This document shows, piece by piece, positions 39,222-48,794 of a DNA stretch of 64,000 nucleotides (its first letter is position 1; each line of letters starts with the position of its first letter). Source of the stretch: Bradyrhizobium sp. LLZ17. Its GTDB lineage: Bacteria; Pseudomonadota; Alphaproteobacteria; Rhizobiales; Xanthobacteraceae. The translations under genes were made by a program, and so were the position numbers. The notes beneath the pieces are model-generated. The model was not told the DNA's origin, ran no database searches, and was given only the letters and a program-made list of their open reading frames with translations. Where the stretch lies: contig NZ_CP165734.1 of NCBI RefSeq assembly GCF_041200145.1, positions 5,146,001 through 5,210,000 on the forward strand, in the 5' to 3' direction.

Positions 39222-40175
39222 ATGTCCTCACCTCAAGCCACACAATCCGCCGGGCGTCCCCTGAGTGCCGGCGCCATCGCCTTGATGCTCATGCTGTGCC
39301 TGACCTGGGGCTTCAATCAGATCGCGGTGAAATTCGTTCTGCCCGACATCCCGCCGATGCTTCAGGCGATGATCCGGTCGATGGGTGCGTTGCCGGTGCT
39401 TTTCATCGTCGGCACGCTGCGTGGCGTCAATTTCTTCGAACGCGACGGGACCTGGAAACCAGGCCTGGTCGCCGGGCTGATGTTCGGGATCGAATTCGTG
39501 CTGATCTTCCAGGGCCTGCGCCTCACCTCCGCCTCGCGCGCGGTGGTGTTTCTCTACACCGCACCGTTCTTCGTCGCGCTCGGCTCCTATCAGGTGCTGG
39601 GCGAGCGGCTCGGCGGTACGCAATGGCTGGGGCTGGCCGTGAGCTTTGCCGGCGTTGCCCTCGCGATCGGCGTGCCGCAGGCCAATGTGGACTCGCATGT
39701 CCTGCTCGGCGATCTCTTGATCGTCGCTGGCGCTTCATTGTGGGCGGGCACCACGCTTATCGCCAAGGGCACACGACTGCGCTTCGCCGCGCCGGAGAAG
39801 GCGCTCGGCTATCAGGTCGCGACCTCGATCCCGATCCTGGGCACGGCCGCCTGGCTGTTCGGGGAATCCATCACCCACACGCCGTCGGCGCTATCGTTCG
39901 GCCTGATGGCCTTCCAGGCGATCTGGGTGGTTGGAACCACGTTCACGCTTTGGTTCGCGTTGGTGAAGACCTACTCGGCCAGCAAATTGTCCGCTTTTAC
40001 CTTCATCACCCCTTTGTTTGGCGTGGTGGGTAGCTATTTCATCATGCACGACCGCCTGAGCCTGGCGTTCGGGGCTGCCGCGGTCCTTGTAATTGCTGGA
40101 CTTTTCCTGGTTAACCGTCCGAGCTCAACGGCTGCGGCACCACGCGATGCATTGCTGAACGTCACCAAAACCTGA
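39222..40175 (+). CDS. DMT-family (EamA) transporter
   Basis: 317 aa, ten predicted transmembrane helices in two EamA repeats (LTWGFNQIAVKF in the first; SKLSAFTFITPLFGVVGSYF in the second). Exports metabolites or amino acids through the inner membrane; substrate unknown. ATG 39222 follows GGGAAG. Twelve bases separate it from ispG, so the two are probably co-transcribed. Confidence 0.88.
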   Translation: MSSPQATQSAGRPLSAGAIALMLMLCLTWGFNQIAVKFVLPDIPPMLQAMIRSMGALPVLFIVGTLRGVNFFERDGTWKPGLVAGLMFGIEFVLIFQGLRLTSASRAVVFLYTAPFFVALGSYQVLGERLGGTQWLGLAVSFAGVALAIGVPQANVDSHVLLGDLLIVAGASLWAGTTLIAKGTRLRFAAPEKALGYQVATSIPILGTAAWLFGESITHTPSALSFGLMAFQAIWVVGTTFTLWFALVKTYSASKLSAFTFITPLFGVVGSYFIMHDRLSLAFGAAAVLVIAGLFLVNRPSSTAAAPRDALLNVTKT

Positions 40176-40187
40176 TATTTGGACCCC

Positions 40188-41471
<1,284 letters not shown>

Positions 41472-41501
41472 TTTAACTCCGCTCGCGCCCTCACTCCGCC
41501 G

Positions 41502-41654
41502 TCGTCCCGGACAAGCGCGCCAAAAAGCGCGCGCCGATCCGGATCCATAACCACAGGAGTGTGTGGTTACGCCAGGCTGCCACTCCGAGTCTTCGCCAAA
41601 CCAAATCCTGTGGTTATGGATCCCGGATCTGCGCTTGCGCTTGTCCGGGACGAC
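41502..41654. repeat. Composite palindromic element (family A variant), 153 bp
   Basis: Bounded by GTCGTCCCGG and CCGGGACGAC; interior GGATCCATAACCACAGGAG and CCTGTGGTTATGGATCCC are inverted copies. It lies between ispG and the TauD-type gene. Confidence 0.8.
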
Positions 41655-41735
41655 GAGCTGAGTTTGCGGCGCAGATTGCGTATCTGTCACCGCGCGCTAC
41701 GATGTCTCCCAATCAAAACGATCGGGAGACACGCC

Positions 41736-42632
41736 ATGAGCTCACTCGGTGGCAAGCAGGGCCCGCGCTATCGCCACATGGCGGATGACGGTGCGCCGTA
41801 TGAAACCATCGCGGTCGAAAAGCTCACGCCCATCATCGGCGCGGAGATCTCCGGCGTCGACATCGGCAGGCTCGTCTCGGACGATGCACGCTCCAACCGG
41901 CAGATGGACGAGGTCCACCGCGCGCTCGCCGAAAACCTTGTGATCTTCTTCCGCGATCAGCACATCACGCCGCAGCAGCATCTGGCGTTCGGCCGCAAGT
42001 TCGGCGAGCTGCATTTCCATCCCGCCGCGCCGCATGAGGATGAAGACCCGGCGTTGATGAAGATCTACGCGGATGCGAACTCGCCGCGCGCCAACGGCGA
42101 GGGCTGGCATTCCGACGTCTCCTGCGACCTCGATCCGCCGATGGGCTCGATCCTCTACATCAAGCAATGCCCGCCGCGCGGCGGCGACACGCTGTTCGCC
42201 AACATGTACGCGGCCTATGAAGCGCTGTCGGATCGGATGAAGGCCTATCTCGATGGATTGACCGCACTGCATGACGGCGAGCCGATCTATCGCGGGCTGT
42301 ATGCGAACTACGGCGTCGCCGACCGTCCGTCCTATCCGCATGCCGAGCATCCGGTAGTGCGCACGCATCCGGTCACGGGCAAGAAGGCGCTCTACGTCAA
42401 TCGCGGTTTCACCCGCCACATCAACGGCATCCCTCGCGACGAGAGCGACGCGATGCTGGCCTATCTCTACCAGCACGCGGAAAATCCGCTGTTCCAGTGC
42501 CGTTTCCGCTGGACCGAGAACGCCATCGCGTTCTGGGACAATCGCTGCACCCAGCACTGCGCGATGTGGGATTACTGGCCGCACACGCGATCAGGGACAC
42601 GGGTGACGGTGAAGGGGGAACGGCCGGTTTAG
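41736..42632 (+). CDS. TauD/TfdA-family Fe(II)/2-oxoglutarate dioxygenase
   Basis: 298 aa. Metal ligands His125-x-Asp127 (WHSDVSC) and distal His274, with Arg285 or Arg289 for 2-oxoglutarate. GGDTLFANMYAAYEAL and VNRGFTRHING are typical of the TauD/TfdA family, which oxidatively releases sulfite from taurine or cleaves 2,4-D-like ethers. The substrate here is unknown. GGGAGACACG precedes the ATG. Seventy-three bases upstream of the Rieske oxygenase gene; co-transcription is likely. Confidence 0.87.
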   Translation: MSSLGGKQGPRYRHMADDGAPYETIAVEKLTPIIGAEISGVDIGRLVSDDARSNRQMDEVHRALAENLVIFFRDQHITPQQHLAFGRKFGELHFHPAAPHEDEDPALMKIYADANSPRANGEGWHSDVSCDLDPPMGSILYIKQCPPRGGDTLFANMYAAYEALSDRMKAYLDGLTALHDGEPIYRGLYANYGVADRPSYPHAEHPVVRTHPVTGKKALYVNRGFTRHINGIPRDESDAMLAYLYQHAENPLFQCRFRWTENAIAFWDNRCTQHCAMWDYWPHTRSGTRVTVKGERPV

Positions 42633-42705
42633 TCCCCGCTTCTTGCGTTGACGTCCTCGCGCTCTCGCGCCAATCTTCCCGAAAAACAAATCGGGAGGAT
42701 CCGCC

Positions 42706-44043
42706 ATGCTCCGCGCCGAGGACAATAAGTTCCTGACCGAGTCAGGCCCGGGAACGGGCATGGGCGAATTGTTGCGCCGCTTCTGGATACCCGTTCTGCT
42801 CTCCGAAGAATTGCCGGAGCCCGACGGCGAACCCAAGAAGATCGTCGTGCTTGGCGAAGAGCTGCTCGCATTCCGTGATTCCCGCGGCGTGGTCGGTGTG
42901 ATCGACCAATACTGCCCGCATCGCGGCGCCAATCTCTGGCTCGGGCGCAATGAGGAATGCGGCATCCGCTGCGTTTATCACGGCTGGAAGTTCGACACTG
43001 ACGGCCGGTGTGTCGACATGCCGACCTCCTATCCCGATCTCAACGCAAAAGACCTCATCCGCATCAAATCCTATCCGGTGCGCGAATGGGGCGAGATGAT
43101 CTGGGCCTATATGGGTCCGGCCGGGACGATGCCCGAGCTGCCCGATCTTGAAATGGCGCTGCTGCCGGCCTCGCACCGCTACGTCAGCAAGAAATGGCAG
43201 GACTGCAACTGGGTGCAGGCGCTGGAGGGCTCGATCGACACTGCGCATTTCACCTTCGCGCACCTTTCCTTCGACAAGGAGGAGAACGAGATCCTGGACA
43301 TCAAGAAGCATTTTGTGAATCCGATTGCGCGGATGTCGAGTGACCACATGCGATGGATCGCCGAAGATCCGCGTCCGGTGATCAAGATCGCCTCGCACGA
43401 GGCGGGGCTGACCATCGCGGGCGGCCGCCTGACTGGCAGCGACAACATCTACTGGCGCATCGCGCAGTTCCTGGTGCCATTTCACGCCTATGCGCCGAGC
43501 GCGATGCCGGGCGAGAGCATCTTTGGCCAGACCTTCGTGCCTGTGACCGACACCAAGTCCTGGATCTACACCTATGCCTGGAATCCGGAACGGCCGCTGA
43601 CGCAAGCAGAACGCGACGCCTATGACCGCGGCAATGGCGTGATCGCGGAAGTGGACGACAATTACCTGCCGCTGCGCCACAAGGGCAACGACTATCTGAT
43701 CGACCGCAAGCTCCAGAAGACCAGGAGCTACACCGGCATCAAGGGCGTTTCCGAGCAGGACGCCGCCGTGCAGGACAGCCAGGGCCCGATCGCCGACCGC
43801 AGCCGCGAGCATCTCGGTCCGACCGACCTCGGGATCATGCATTTCCGGAAAGTCGTGATGGATCTGGCGCGCGCGCTGCAGCAGGGCGAGCCGCCGCCGC
43901 AGGCCGCGCATCAGGACCGTTACGCCGTGCGCTCGGGCGCCTGCGTCACCAGCAAGGCCAAGGACCTGCCGGCGGTGATGCTGGAGCGCTTCGGCGACGT
44001 CTCGGGCTTTGTCGGCCGCCCGCGAATTGCAGCGGCGGAGTAG
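42706..44043 (+). CDS. Rieske non-heme iron oxygenase, large subunit (phthalate 4,5-dioxygenase-like)
   Basis: 445 aa. The Rieske [2Fe-2S] cluster ligands are Cys70-x-His72 and Cys89-x2-His92 (CPHRGAN, CVYHGWK). The mononuclear iron site follows in SIDTAHFTFAH (Asp178, His181, His186). Resembles phthalate dioxygenase / aromatic O-demethylase oxygenase components. No reductase or ferredoxin gene is adjacent, so electrons come from elsewhere. GGGAGGAT precedes the ATG. Confidence 0.9.
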   Translation: MLRAEDNKFLTESGPGTGMGELLRRFWIPVLLSEELPEPDGEPKKIVVLGEELLAFRDSRGVVGVIDQYCPHRGANLWLGRNEECGIRCVYHGWKFDTDGRCVDMPTSYPDLNAKDLIRIKSYPVREWGEMIWAYMGPAGTMPELPDLEMALLPASHRYVSKKWQDCNWVQALEGSIDTAHFTFAHLSFDKEENEILDIKKHFVNPIARMSSDHMRWIAEDPRPVIKIASHEAGLTIAGGRLTGSDNIYWRIAQFLVPFHAYAPSAMPGESIFGQTFVPVTDTKSWIYTYAWNPERPLTQAERDAYDRGNGVIAEVDDNYLPLRHKGNDYLIDRKLQKTRSYTGIKGVSEQDAAVQDSQGPIADRSREHLGPTDLGIMHFRKVVMDLARALQQGEPPPQAAHQDRYAVRSGACVTSKAKDLPAVMLERFGDVSGFVGRPRIAAAE

Positions 44044-44046
44044 GGC

Positions 44047-44859
44047 TTGTCGCGGGCGCGGGGCCTCGTCGCAATTCTCATGGCATCGCTCATGACGCTG
44101 CTGCTCGCACCGACCGATGCGCGCCGCGCCGCACCGGCCCGCAAGGTCGCGAAAGCCAGGCCAAAGCCGCCCGCCCCGGAGAGGTGCGAGCCGCGCAAGT
44201 TCCGGATCATCCTCGATGTCGGTCACACCTCGGAATCGCAGGGAGCGACGAGCGCGCGCAACGATGTCGAGTTCGGCTTCAACCTGCACCTGGCCCGGCT
44301 CATCGGAGAGACATTGAAGTCGGCGGGCTTTGCCGCGACGCGGCTGCTTGTGACTGAAGGCAAGGCGAGGGCGAGCCTGCTCAAGCGCGTCGGCACCGCC
44401 AACGCTGCCCATGCCGATTTTTTCCTGTCGATCCACCACGATTCCGTGCCGGACAAGATGCTCGAGGCATGGGAGTTCGAGGGTGCCAAGAGCTACTTCA
44501 GCGACCGCTTTCGCGGCCATTCGCTGTTCGTGTCCGAGCGCAATCCGCACTTCGGCACAAGCCTCGCCTTCGCCCGGCTGCTCGGCAAGGAGCTGAAGGA
44601 CCGCGGCCTGCAATATGCCAGCCAATACACCCTGCCGCTGATGGGCCGCTACCGGCACCAATTGCTCGACAAGGATGTCGGCGTCTACCGCTATGACGGG
44701 CTCGTCGTGCTGTCGCAAACCAACAGCGCCGCGGTGCTGCTGGAAGCCGGCTCCATCATCAACCGCGACGAGGAAATGGCGATGAACTCGCCGGAGCGGC
44801 AGGAGCTGATCGCGACAGCCGTGACCGCGGCGATGAAGGATTTTTGCGACAGGCGGTAG
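44047..44859 (+). CDS. N-acetylmuramoyl-L-alanine amidase (AmiC type)
   Basis: 270 aa with TTG start 3 bp after the Rieske gene stop; GGAGTAGGG lies upstream. Signal peptide about 1-26 (LVAILMASLMTLLLAPTDA). The Amidase_3 zinc ligands His60 (DVGHT), Glu75 (DVEFGF) and His130 (SIHHDS) and catalytic Glu233 (LLEAG) are present. Cleaves the amide bond between peptide and sugar of peptidoglycan in the periplasm. An in-frame ATG at 44080 would shorten the signal peptide. Confidence 0.87.
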   Translation: MSRARGLVAILMASLMTLLLAPTDARRAAPARKVAKARPKPPAPERCEPRKFRIILDVGHTSESQGATSARNDVEFGFNLHLARLIGETLKSAGFAATRLLVTEGKARASLLKRVGTANAAHADFFLSIHHDSVPDKMLEAWEFEGAKSYFSDRFRGHSLFVSERNPHFGTSLAFARLLGKELKDRGLQYASQYTLPLMGRYRHQLLDKDVGVYRYDGLVVLSQTNSAAVLLEAGSIINRDEEMAMNSPERQELIATAVTAAMKDFCDRR

Positions 44860-44881
44860 TTTGCCCCGCCGCTTCAATAAT

Positions 44882-44961
44882 CGTCATCGCGAGCGCAGCG
44901 AAGCGACCCAGAGTTTTCCCGTGGAGGCAGTCTGGATTGCTTCGCTGCGCTCGCAATGACG
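44882..44961. repeat. 80-bp hairpin repeat (family B), copy 2
   Basis: CGTCATCGCGAGCGCAGCG ... GCTGCGCTCGCAATGACG; same length as the other three copies. A degenerate family A half (CTTGTTCGGGACGACGG) follows at 45009. Confidence 0.82.
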
Positions 44962-45029
44962 AGGCAGCAATGTCTCCTCTATCCACCATTGTCGCCCTGA
45001 CTCGCGCGCTTGTTCGGGACGACGGAGGG

Positions 45030-46640
45030 TTACAGCGGCCCTGCCCGATATTCCCTATTCGCCAAACCCGCTTCCTCCAGGTCCAGATCGCGCTCGATCC
45101 GGCGCCGCGTTTCGTCAGTGATCTTGCCGTCGCGCAAGAGGTCGTGGATGAATTTGCGTTCGGCTTCGATCAGTTCGCGGGTCAATGCGGTGCCGGCGGC
45201 GGAAACATCATGGTGGCCCGGGTCGAGCGAGTCCGGAAGCTGGTTGGCGCGGATTTCGTGGCGCGCGCGCAACAGCCGCACCACCTCATCGGAGACGTCC
45301 TTCTCCTCCGTCAACGCATCGAGCGATTTCAACGCAGCGTCGAGCGCCTGGCGGCGCGCTGCGATCTCCGCCTCGTGCTCGGCAATATGCTCGTTGCGGC
45401 CGGCGTCTGCGACGCCGAGCCAGCGCACGACCGGCGGCAGCGTGAGGCCGACGCCGACCAGCGTGATGAAGATGACGCCAAAGGCGACGAACAGGATCAG
45501 GTCGCGATAGGGAAAGGCGTCGCCGCCCGGCAAGGTGAATGGCAGTGCCAGTGCGGCTGCGAGCGACACCGCGCCGCGCACGCCGGTGAAGGCCAGCGCG
45601 AACACCCATTGCCACGGCGGCGACGGATCGCGCTCGCGCAGTGACCTGCTCGCCATCCGCGGCAGATAGGTCGCGGGATAGAGCCAGGCAAAGCGTGCGA
45701 TGACGACGATCGCCACGACCACGGCGGTCGCGGTCATGATGTCGTGAAGCGGAAACGCCTTCGACTTCTCGTAGAGCGCCCGCATCTGGAAGCCGGTGAG
45801 CAGGAACAGCAGGCCCTCGATGAGGTAGATGATGAGATCCCAGAAGAAGATGCCTTGCAGCCGCGTCGACGAGGATATCCACAGCGGGCCGTTCCAGCTC
45901 ACATAGAGGCCGCAGGCGACGGTAGCGATCACGCCGGAGCCGCCGAAATGTTCGGGCAGCCAGTAGGAGACGTAAGGGGTGATCAGCGACAGCGTGAGCT
46001 CGACCTGCGGATCGTGAGCCCATTTGCGGGCGCGCAGGGAGAGCCAGCCGATGCCGATGCCGAACGCAATCTCGCCGGCGACGATGAGCGAGAACTCGCC
46101 GGCCGCAATCGGCAGCGAGAAATGGCCGACCATGGTCGCGGCGAGGGCAAAGCGGTAGACAATCAGCGCAGTGGCATCGTTGGCCAGCCCCTCGCCCTCG
46201 AGCACGACCAGGATCCGTCGCGGCATGTGCAGCCGTCGTGCGATCGCGAGCGGCGCCACCACGTCGGGCGGCGCGACGATGGCCCCCAACAGGAAGCCGA
46301 TGGTCCAGGGCAGGCCGATCAAATAGTGGGTGGCGGTGGCCACCATCGCCGCGGTGAAGATCACCGCGCCGACCGCGAGCAGCACGATCGGACGAAGGTT
46401 GTTGTTAAATTCGCGCCAGCTCATCGCGACGCTGGCCGAGTAGATCAGCGGCGGCAGCACCATCAGCAGCACGAGTTCCGGCGGCAACTCGACCGGCGGC
46501 ATGCCCGGCACGAAGGCGAGGCCAATGCCGGCCAGCATCAGGAGAATGGCCGGCGCGACGTTGAAGCGGCGTGCCGCGACCGCCGTGCCTGCCAACACCG
46601 CAAGCAGGATGAGAAAGGTCTGAAATTTCGCTTCGATCAT
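45030..46640 (-). CDS. CPA1-family Na+/H+ antiporter (NhaP-like)
   Basis: 536 aa with about 12 transmembrane helices and a ~100-residue cytoplasmic tail rich in charged residues. The catalytic Asn-Asp pair is visible in EGEGLANDATALI, with the matching Arg region LTGVRGAVSLAAAL-like text (FTGVRGAVSL) in a later helix. Exchanges protons for Na+ or K+ across the inner membrane and so controls internal pH. Thirty-seven bases from the beta-lactamase gene upstream on the same strand. Confidence 0.9.
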   Translation of the reverse strand: MIEAKFQTFLILLAVLAGTAVAARRFNVAPAILLMLAGIGLAFVPGMPPVELPPELVLLMVLPPLIYSASVAMSWREFNNNLRPIVLLAVGAVIFTAAMVATATHYLIGLPWTIGFLLGAIVAPPDVVAPLAIARRLHMPRRILVVLEGEGLANDATALIVYRFALAATMVGHFSLPIAAGEFSLIVAGEIAFGIGIGWLSLRARKWAHDPQVELTLSLITPYVSYWLPEHFGGSGVIATVACGLYVSWNGPLWISSSTRLQGIFFWDLIIYLIEGLLFLLTGFQMRALYEKSKAFPLHDIMTATAVVVAIVVIARFAWLYPATYLPRMASRSLRERDPSPPWQWVFALAFTGVRGAVSLAAALALPFTLPGGDAFPYRDLILFVAFGVIFITLVGVGLTLPPVVRWLGVADAGRNEHIAEHEAEIAARRQALDAALKSLDALTEEKDVSDEVVRLLRARHEIRANQLPDSLDPGHHDVSAAGTALTRELIEAERKFIHDLLRDGKITDETRRRIERDLDLEEAGLANREYRAGPL

Positions 46641-46677
46641 GGCCTGTCTTCGCCCGGAAGCGACCGACAGGTCAATG

Positions 46678-47535
46678 TCAGGCGAGCCGCTCGCTCACCA
46701 TGCGCCCGATGCTTGCGAACACGGTTTCGATCTGCGCAGCACTCGGCGAGCCGCCCTGGGTATAGGCTGCGATCACAATCGGCGTGTCCGGCCTGGGCCA
46801 CGCCAGCGCGATATCGCCGGAGGCGTCCTTGCCGTTGTTGCCGGTCTTGTCGCCGATCTTCCAGCCTGCGGGCAGGCCTGCGCGGAGCCGGTTGGCACCG
46901 GTCTTGCAATTGACCATCCAGTCGGTGAGCTGGGCTCGCGACGCTGGCGACAGGCTCTCGCCAAGCACCAGGCGGCGCAGATTGCCAGCCATCGCGGCCG
47001 GCGTGGTGGTGTCATGGGGATCGCCGGGCGGCGAGCGGTTGAGCTCGGGCTCGTTGTGGTCGAGTCGCGAGGTGGTGTCTCCGAGCGTACGCCAGAATGC
47101 GGTCAGCGTGGCGGGCCCGCCGATCCGCGCCAGGAGCAAATTGGCGCAGCTGTTGTCGCTGAGCTCGACGGCCGCCTTGCACATGTCCGAGACCGACATC
47201 GCACCGGCGGAGAGATTCTGCTTTGCGACGGGCGCGTAATCGAGCAGGTCAGCCTGGCCGTAGGGGATCATTTCCGCCAGCTGTTCCTCGCCGCGGTCGA
47301 CCCGCGCCAGCACGCAGGCCGCAAGCGAGGCCTTGAATGTCGAACACATGACGAACCGCTCGTCGGCACGCCAGGCGAGCTTGGCGCCCGTGGCGAGATT
47401 CTCCGCATAGACCCCGATCCGCCCGCCGCTGTCGCGTTCGTAAGCTTCAAGTTTCGGTGAGGCGTCGGCGGCGAGAACGGGGCCGGCGGCCATCCAGCAA
47501 AGCGAGGCGAGCAGGGAACGGCGGTCAAGATGCAT
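46678..47535 (-). CDS. bla: Class A beta-lactamase
   Basis: 285 aa. Signal peptide with twin Arg (DRRSLLASLCWMAAGPVLA). Active-site motifs: Ser65-Thr-Phe-Lys68, Ser126-Asp-Asn, Glu162 in the omega loop (NEPELN) and Lys230-Thr-Gly. Cys64 before the nucleophile is present but the position after KTG that would pair with it in carbapenemases is Asn, so that disulfide is absent. Hydrolyses penicillins and some cephalosporins in the periplasm. An intrinsic chromosomal enzyme by context. Confidence 0.92.
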   Translation of the reverse strand: MHLDRRSLLASLCWMAAGPVLAADASPKLEAYERDSGGRIGVYAENLATGAKLAWRADERFVMCSTFKASLAACVLARVDRGEEQLAEMIPYGQADLLDYAPVAKQNLSAGAMSVSDMCKAAVELSDNSCANLLLARIGGPATLTAFWRTLGDTTSRLDHNEPELNRSPPGDPHDTTTPAAMAGNLRRLVLGESLSPASRAQLTDWMVNCKTGANRLRAGLPAGWKIGDKTGNNGKDASGDIALAWPRPDTPIVIAAYTQGGSPSAAQIETVFASIGRMVSERLA

Positions 47536-47589
47536 GGGGACTTTTTGGGCGTGACGGAGGTGGGGTTGCAACTTACGCATTATCCGCGT

Positions 47590-47669
47590 CGTCATTGCGA
47601 GCGCGGCGAAGCAATCCAGTCCGCCTCTACGGAGAGATTCTGGATTGCTTCGCTACGCTCGCAATGACG
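47590..47669. repeat. 80-bp hairpin repeat (family B), copy 3
   Basis: CGTCATTGCGAGCGCGGCG ... GCTACGCTCGCAATGACG. It lies upstream of the beta-lactamase gene. Confidence 0.82.
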
Positions 47670-47720
47670 GAGAATGGCGGGCGAGTGCGCCCGATTTCGG
47701 GCAGCGAAGGTCGCGCGCCC

Positions 47721-48095
47721 TCACTCCTTCAGATCATACCGATACGATTTGGACACGATCTGCCAGCCATCTGCCAGCTTCATCGCGACCAGATAGTCAG
47801 TGAAAAAACGCGGCGGCAGCTGGCATTTGACTTTGATGAAGGCGGTCTTGTCATCCGAACGATCGATGGTGACGATGAAATCCTCGCGCGGCTTGCCCTC
47901 CGCCTTCGCCGAGGTGCGCTTGCGCACGCGGTCGAGCCAGTCGGGTACGGTCAGCACCTGCAATTCGCCCTTCTCGACCCAGCGCAAATCGGCGGAGGGA
48001 TGGAAGATGGCGCCGAGCTTTTCGGCGTCGCCCTCGTACAGCCCGTCAAAATAGGATTGCACCACGGCTTCGACGCTCGAACGGTTCTGGCTCAT
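47721..48095 (-). CDS. NTF2-like (SnoaL-fold) protein
   Basis: 124 aa small alpha+beta cone-fold protein: VEAVVQSYFDGLYEGDAEKLGAIFHPSADL is the typical opening. Family members include putative lumicrocin-resistance and polyketide-cyclase-like proteins; function here unknown. Start ATG 48095 is preferred over longer upstream options because the fold begins there. Confidence 0.78.
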   Translation of the reverse strand: MSQNRSSVEAVVQSYFDGLYEGDAEKLGAIFHPSADLRWVEKGELQVLTVPDWLDRVRKRTSAKAEGKPREDFIVTIDRSDDKTAFIKVKCQLPPRFFTDYLVAMKLADGWQIVSKSYRYDLKE

Positions 48096-48189
48096 GGACC
48101 ATCCCTCTGAATGTGGCTTGACGCCAACTTTGTCGTACACGTCAAATTGCGCTATGGGTGTCTGCGCCGACTGACGTGAGGGCACGGTG

Positions 48190-48618
48190 ATGACCGGATC
48201 AGAACATTCGAACGCTCGGATGCTTGCCGGCGAATGCTACTGCCGCGCCGTTCGCTATGAGGTGGCGGACGCGTTCTCCTACGCGCTGAATTGTCACTGC
48301 TCGAACTGCCGCCGGACCACGGGTTCCGCCTTCAAGCCGTTCGCCGGCATCGAGCACAGCAAGCTCCGCATCGTCAGGGGCAAGGACCAGCGGATGATTT
48401 TCGGGGACGACACGACCCACGACGCGCACTGCGCCCGCTGTGGCTCGCTGCTTTATTCCCGGGTCCGCCAAGGAAAATGGGCCCACGTCGCCATGGGAAC
48501 CCTGGTCGACGCCCCCACGATCCGCCCGACCGCCCATATTTTCGTCGGCTCCAAGGCGCCATGGCACGAGATCACGGACAATCTGCCGCAATATCGGGGC
48601 CAGGTCGCGGATGGCTAG
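48190..48618 (+). CDS. GFA-family (glutathione-dependent formaldehyde-activating-like) protein
   Basis: 142 aa. Zinc-binding cysteines are visible: GECYCRAV, CHCSNCRR and CARCGSLLY. Relatives are CENP-V/GFA domain proteins; true formaldehyde-activating function is unproven for most. Divergent from the NTF2-like gene. GTG at 48187 directly precedes the ATG. Confidence 0.85.
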   Translation: MTGSEHSNARMLAGECYCRAVRYEVADAFSYALNCHCSNCRRTTGSAFKPFAGIEHSKLRIVRGKDQRMIFGDDTTHDAHCARCGSLLYSRVRQGKWAHVAMGTLVDAPTIRPTAHIFVGSKAPWHEITDNLPQYRGQVADG

Positions 48619-48794
48619 GGAACTTGGCCCGAGGGCATTTGGCGGCGAACCGCCAACGCTCTGGCGTGACTAACAAAAAGGGTTCCTAGGTCGCCGGCGC
48701 TGTGTTCGTGACCTCCATCACAAGCGCAAGCATTCGATCTTGCTAAGGCTATCCCTGAGGGTGTGAACTGCCCCGGATTTTTGGAAGTCGTGTC

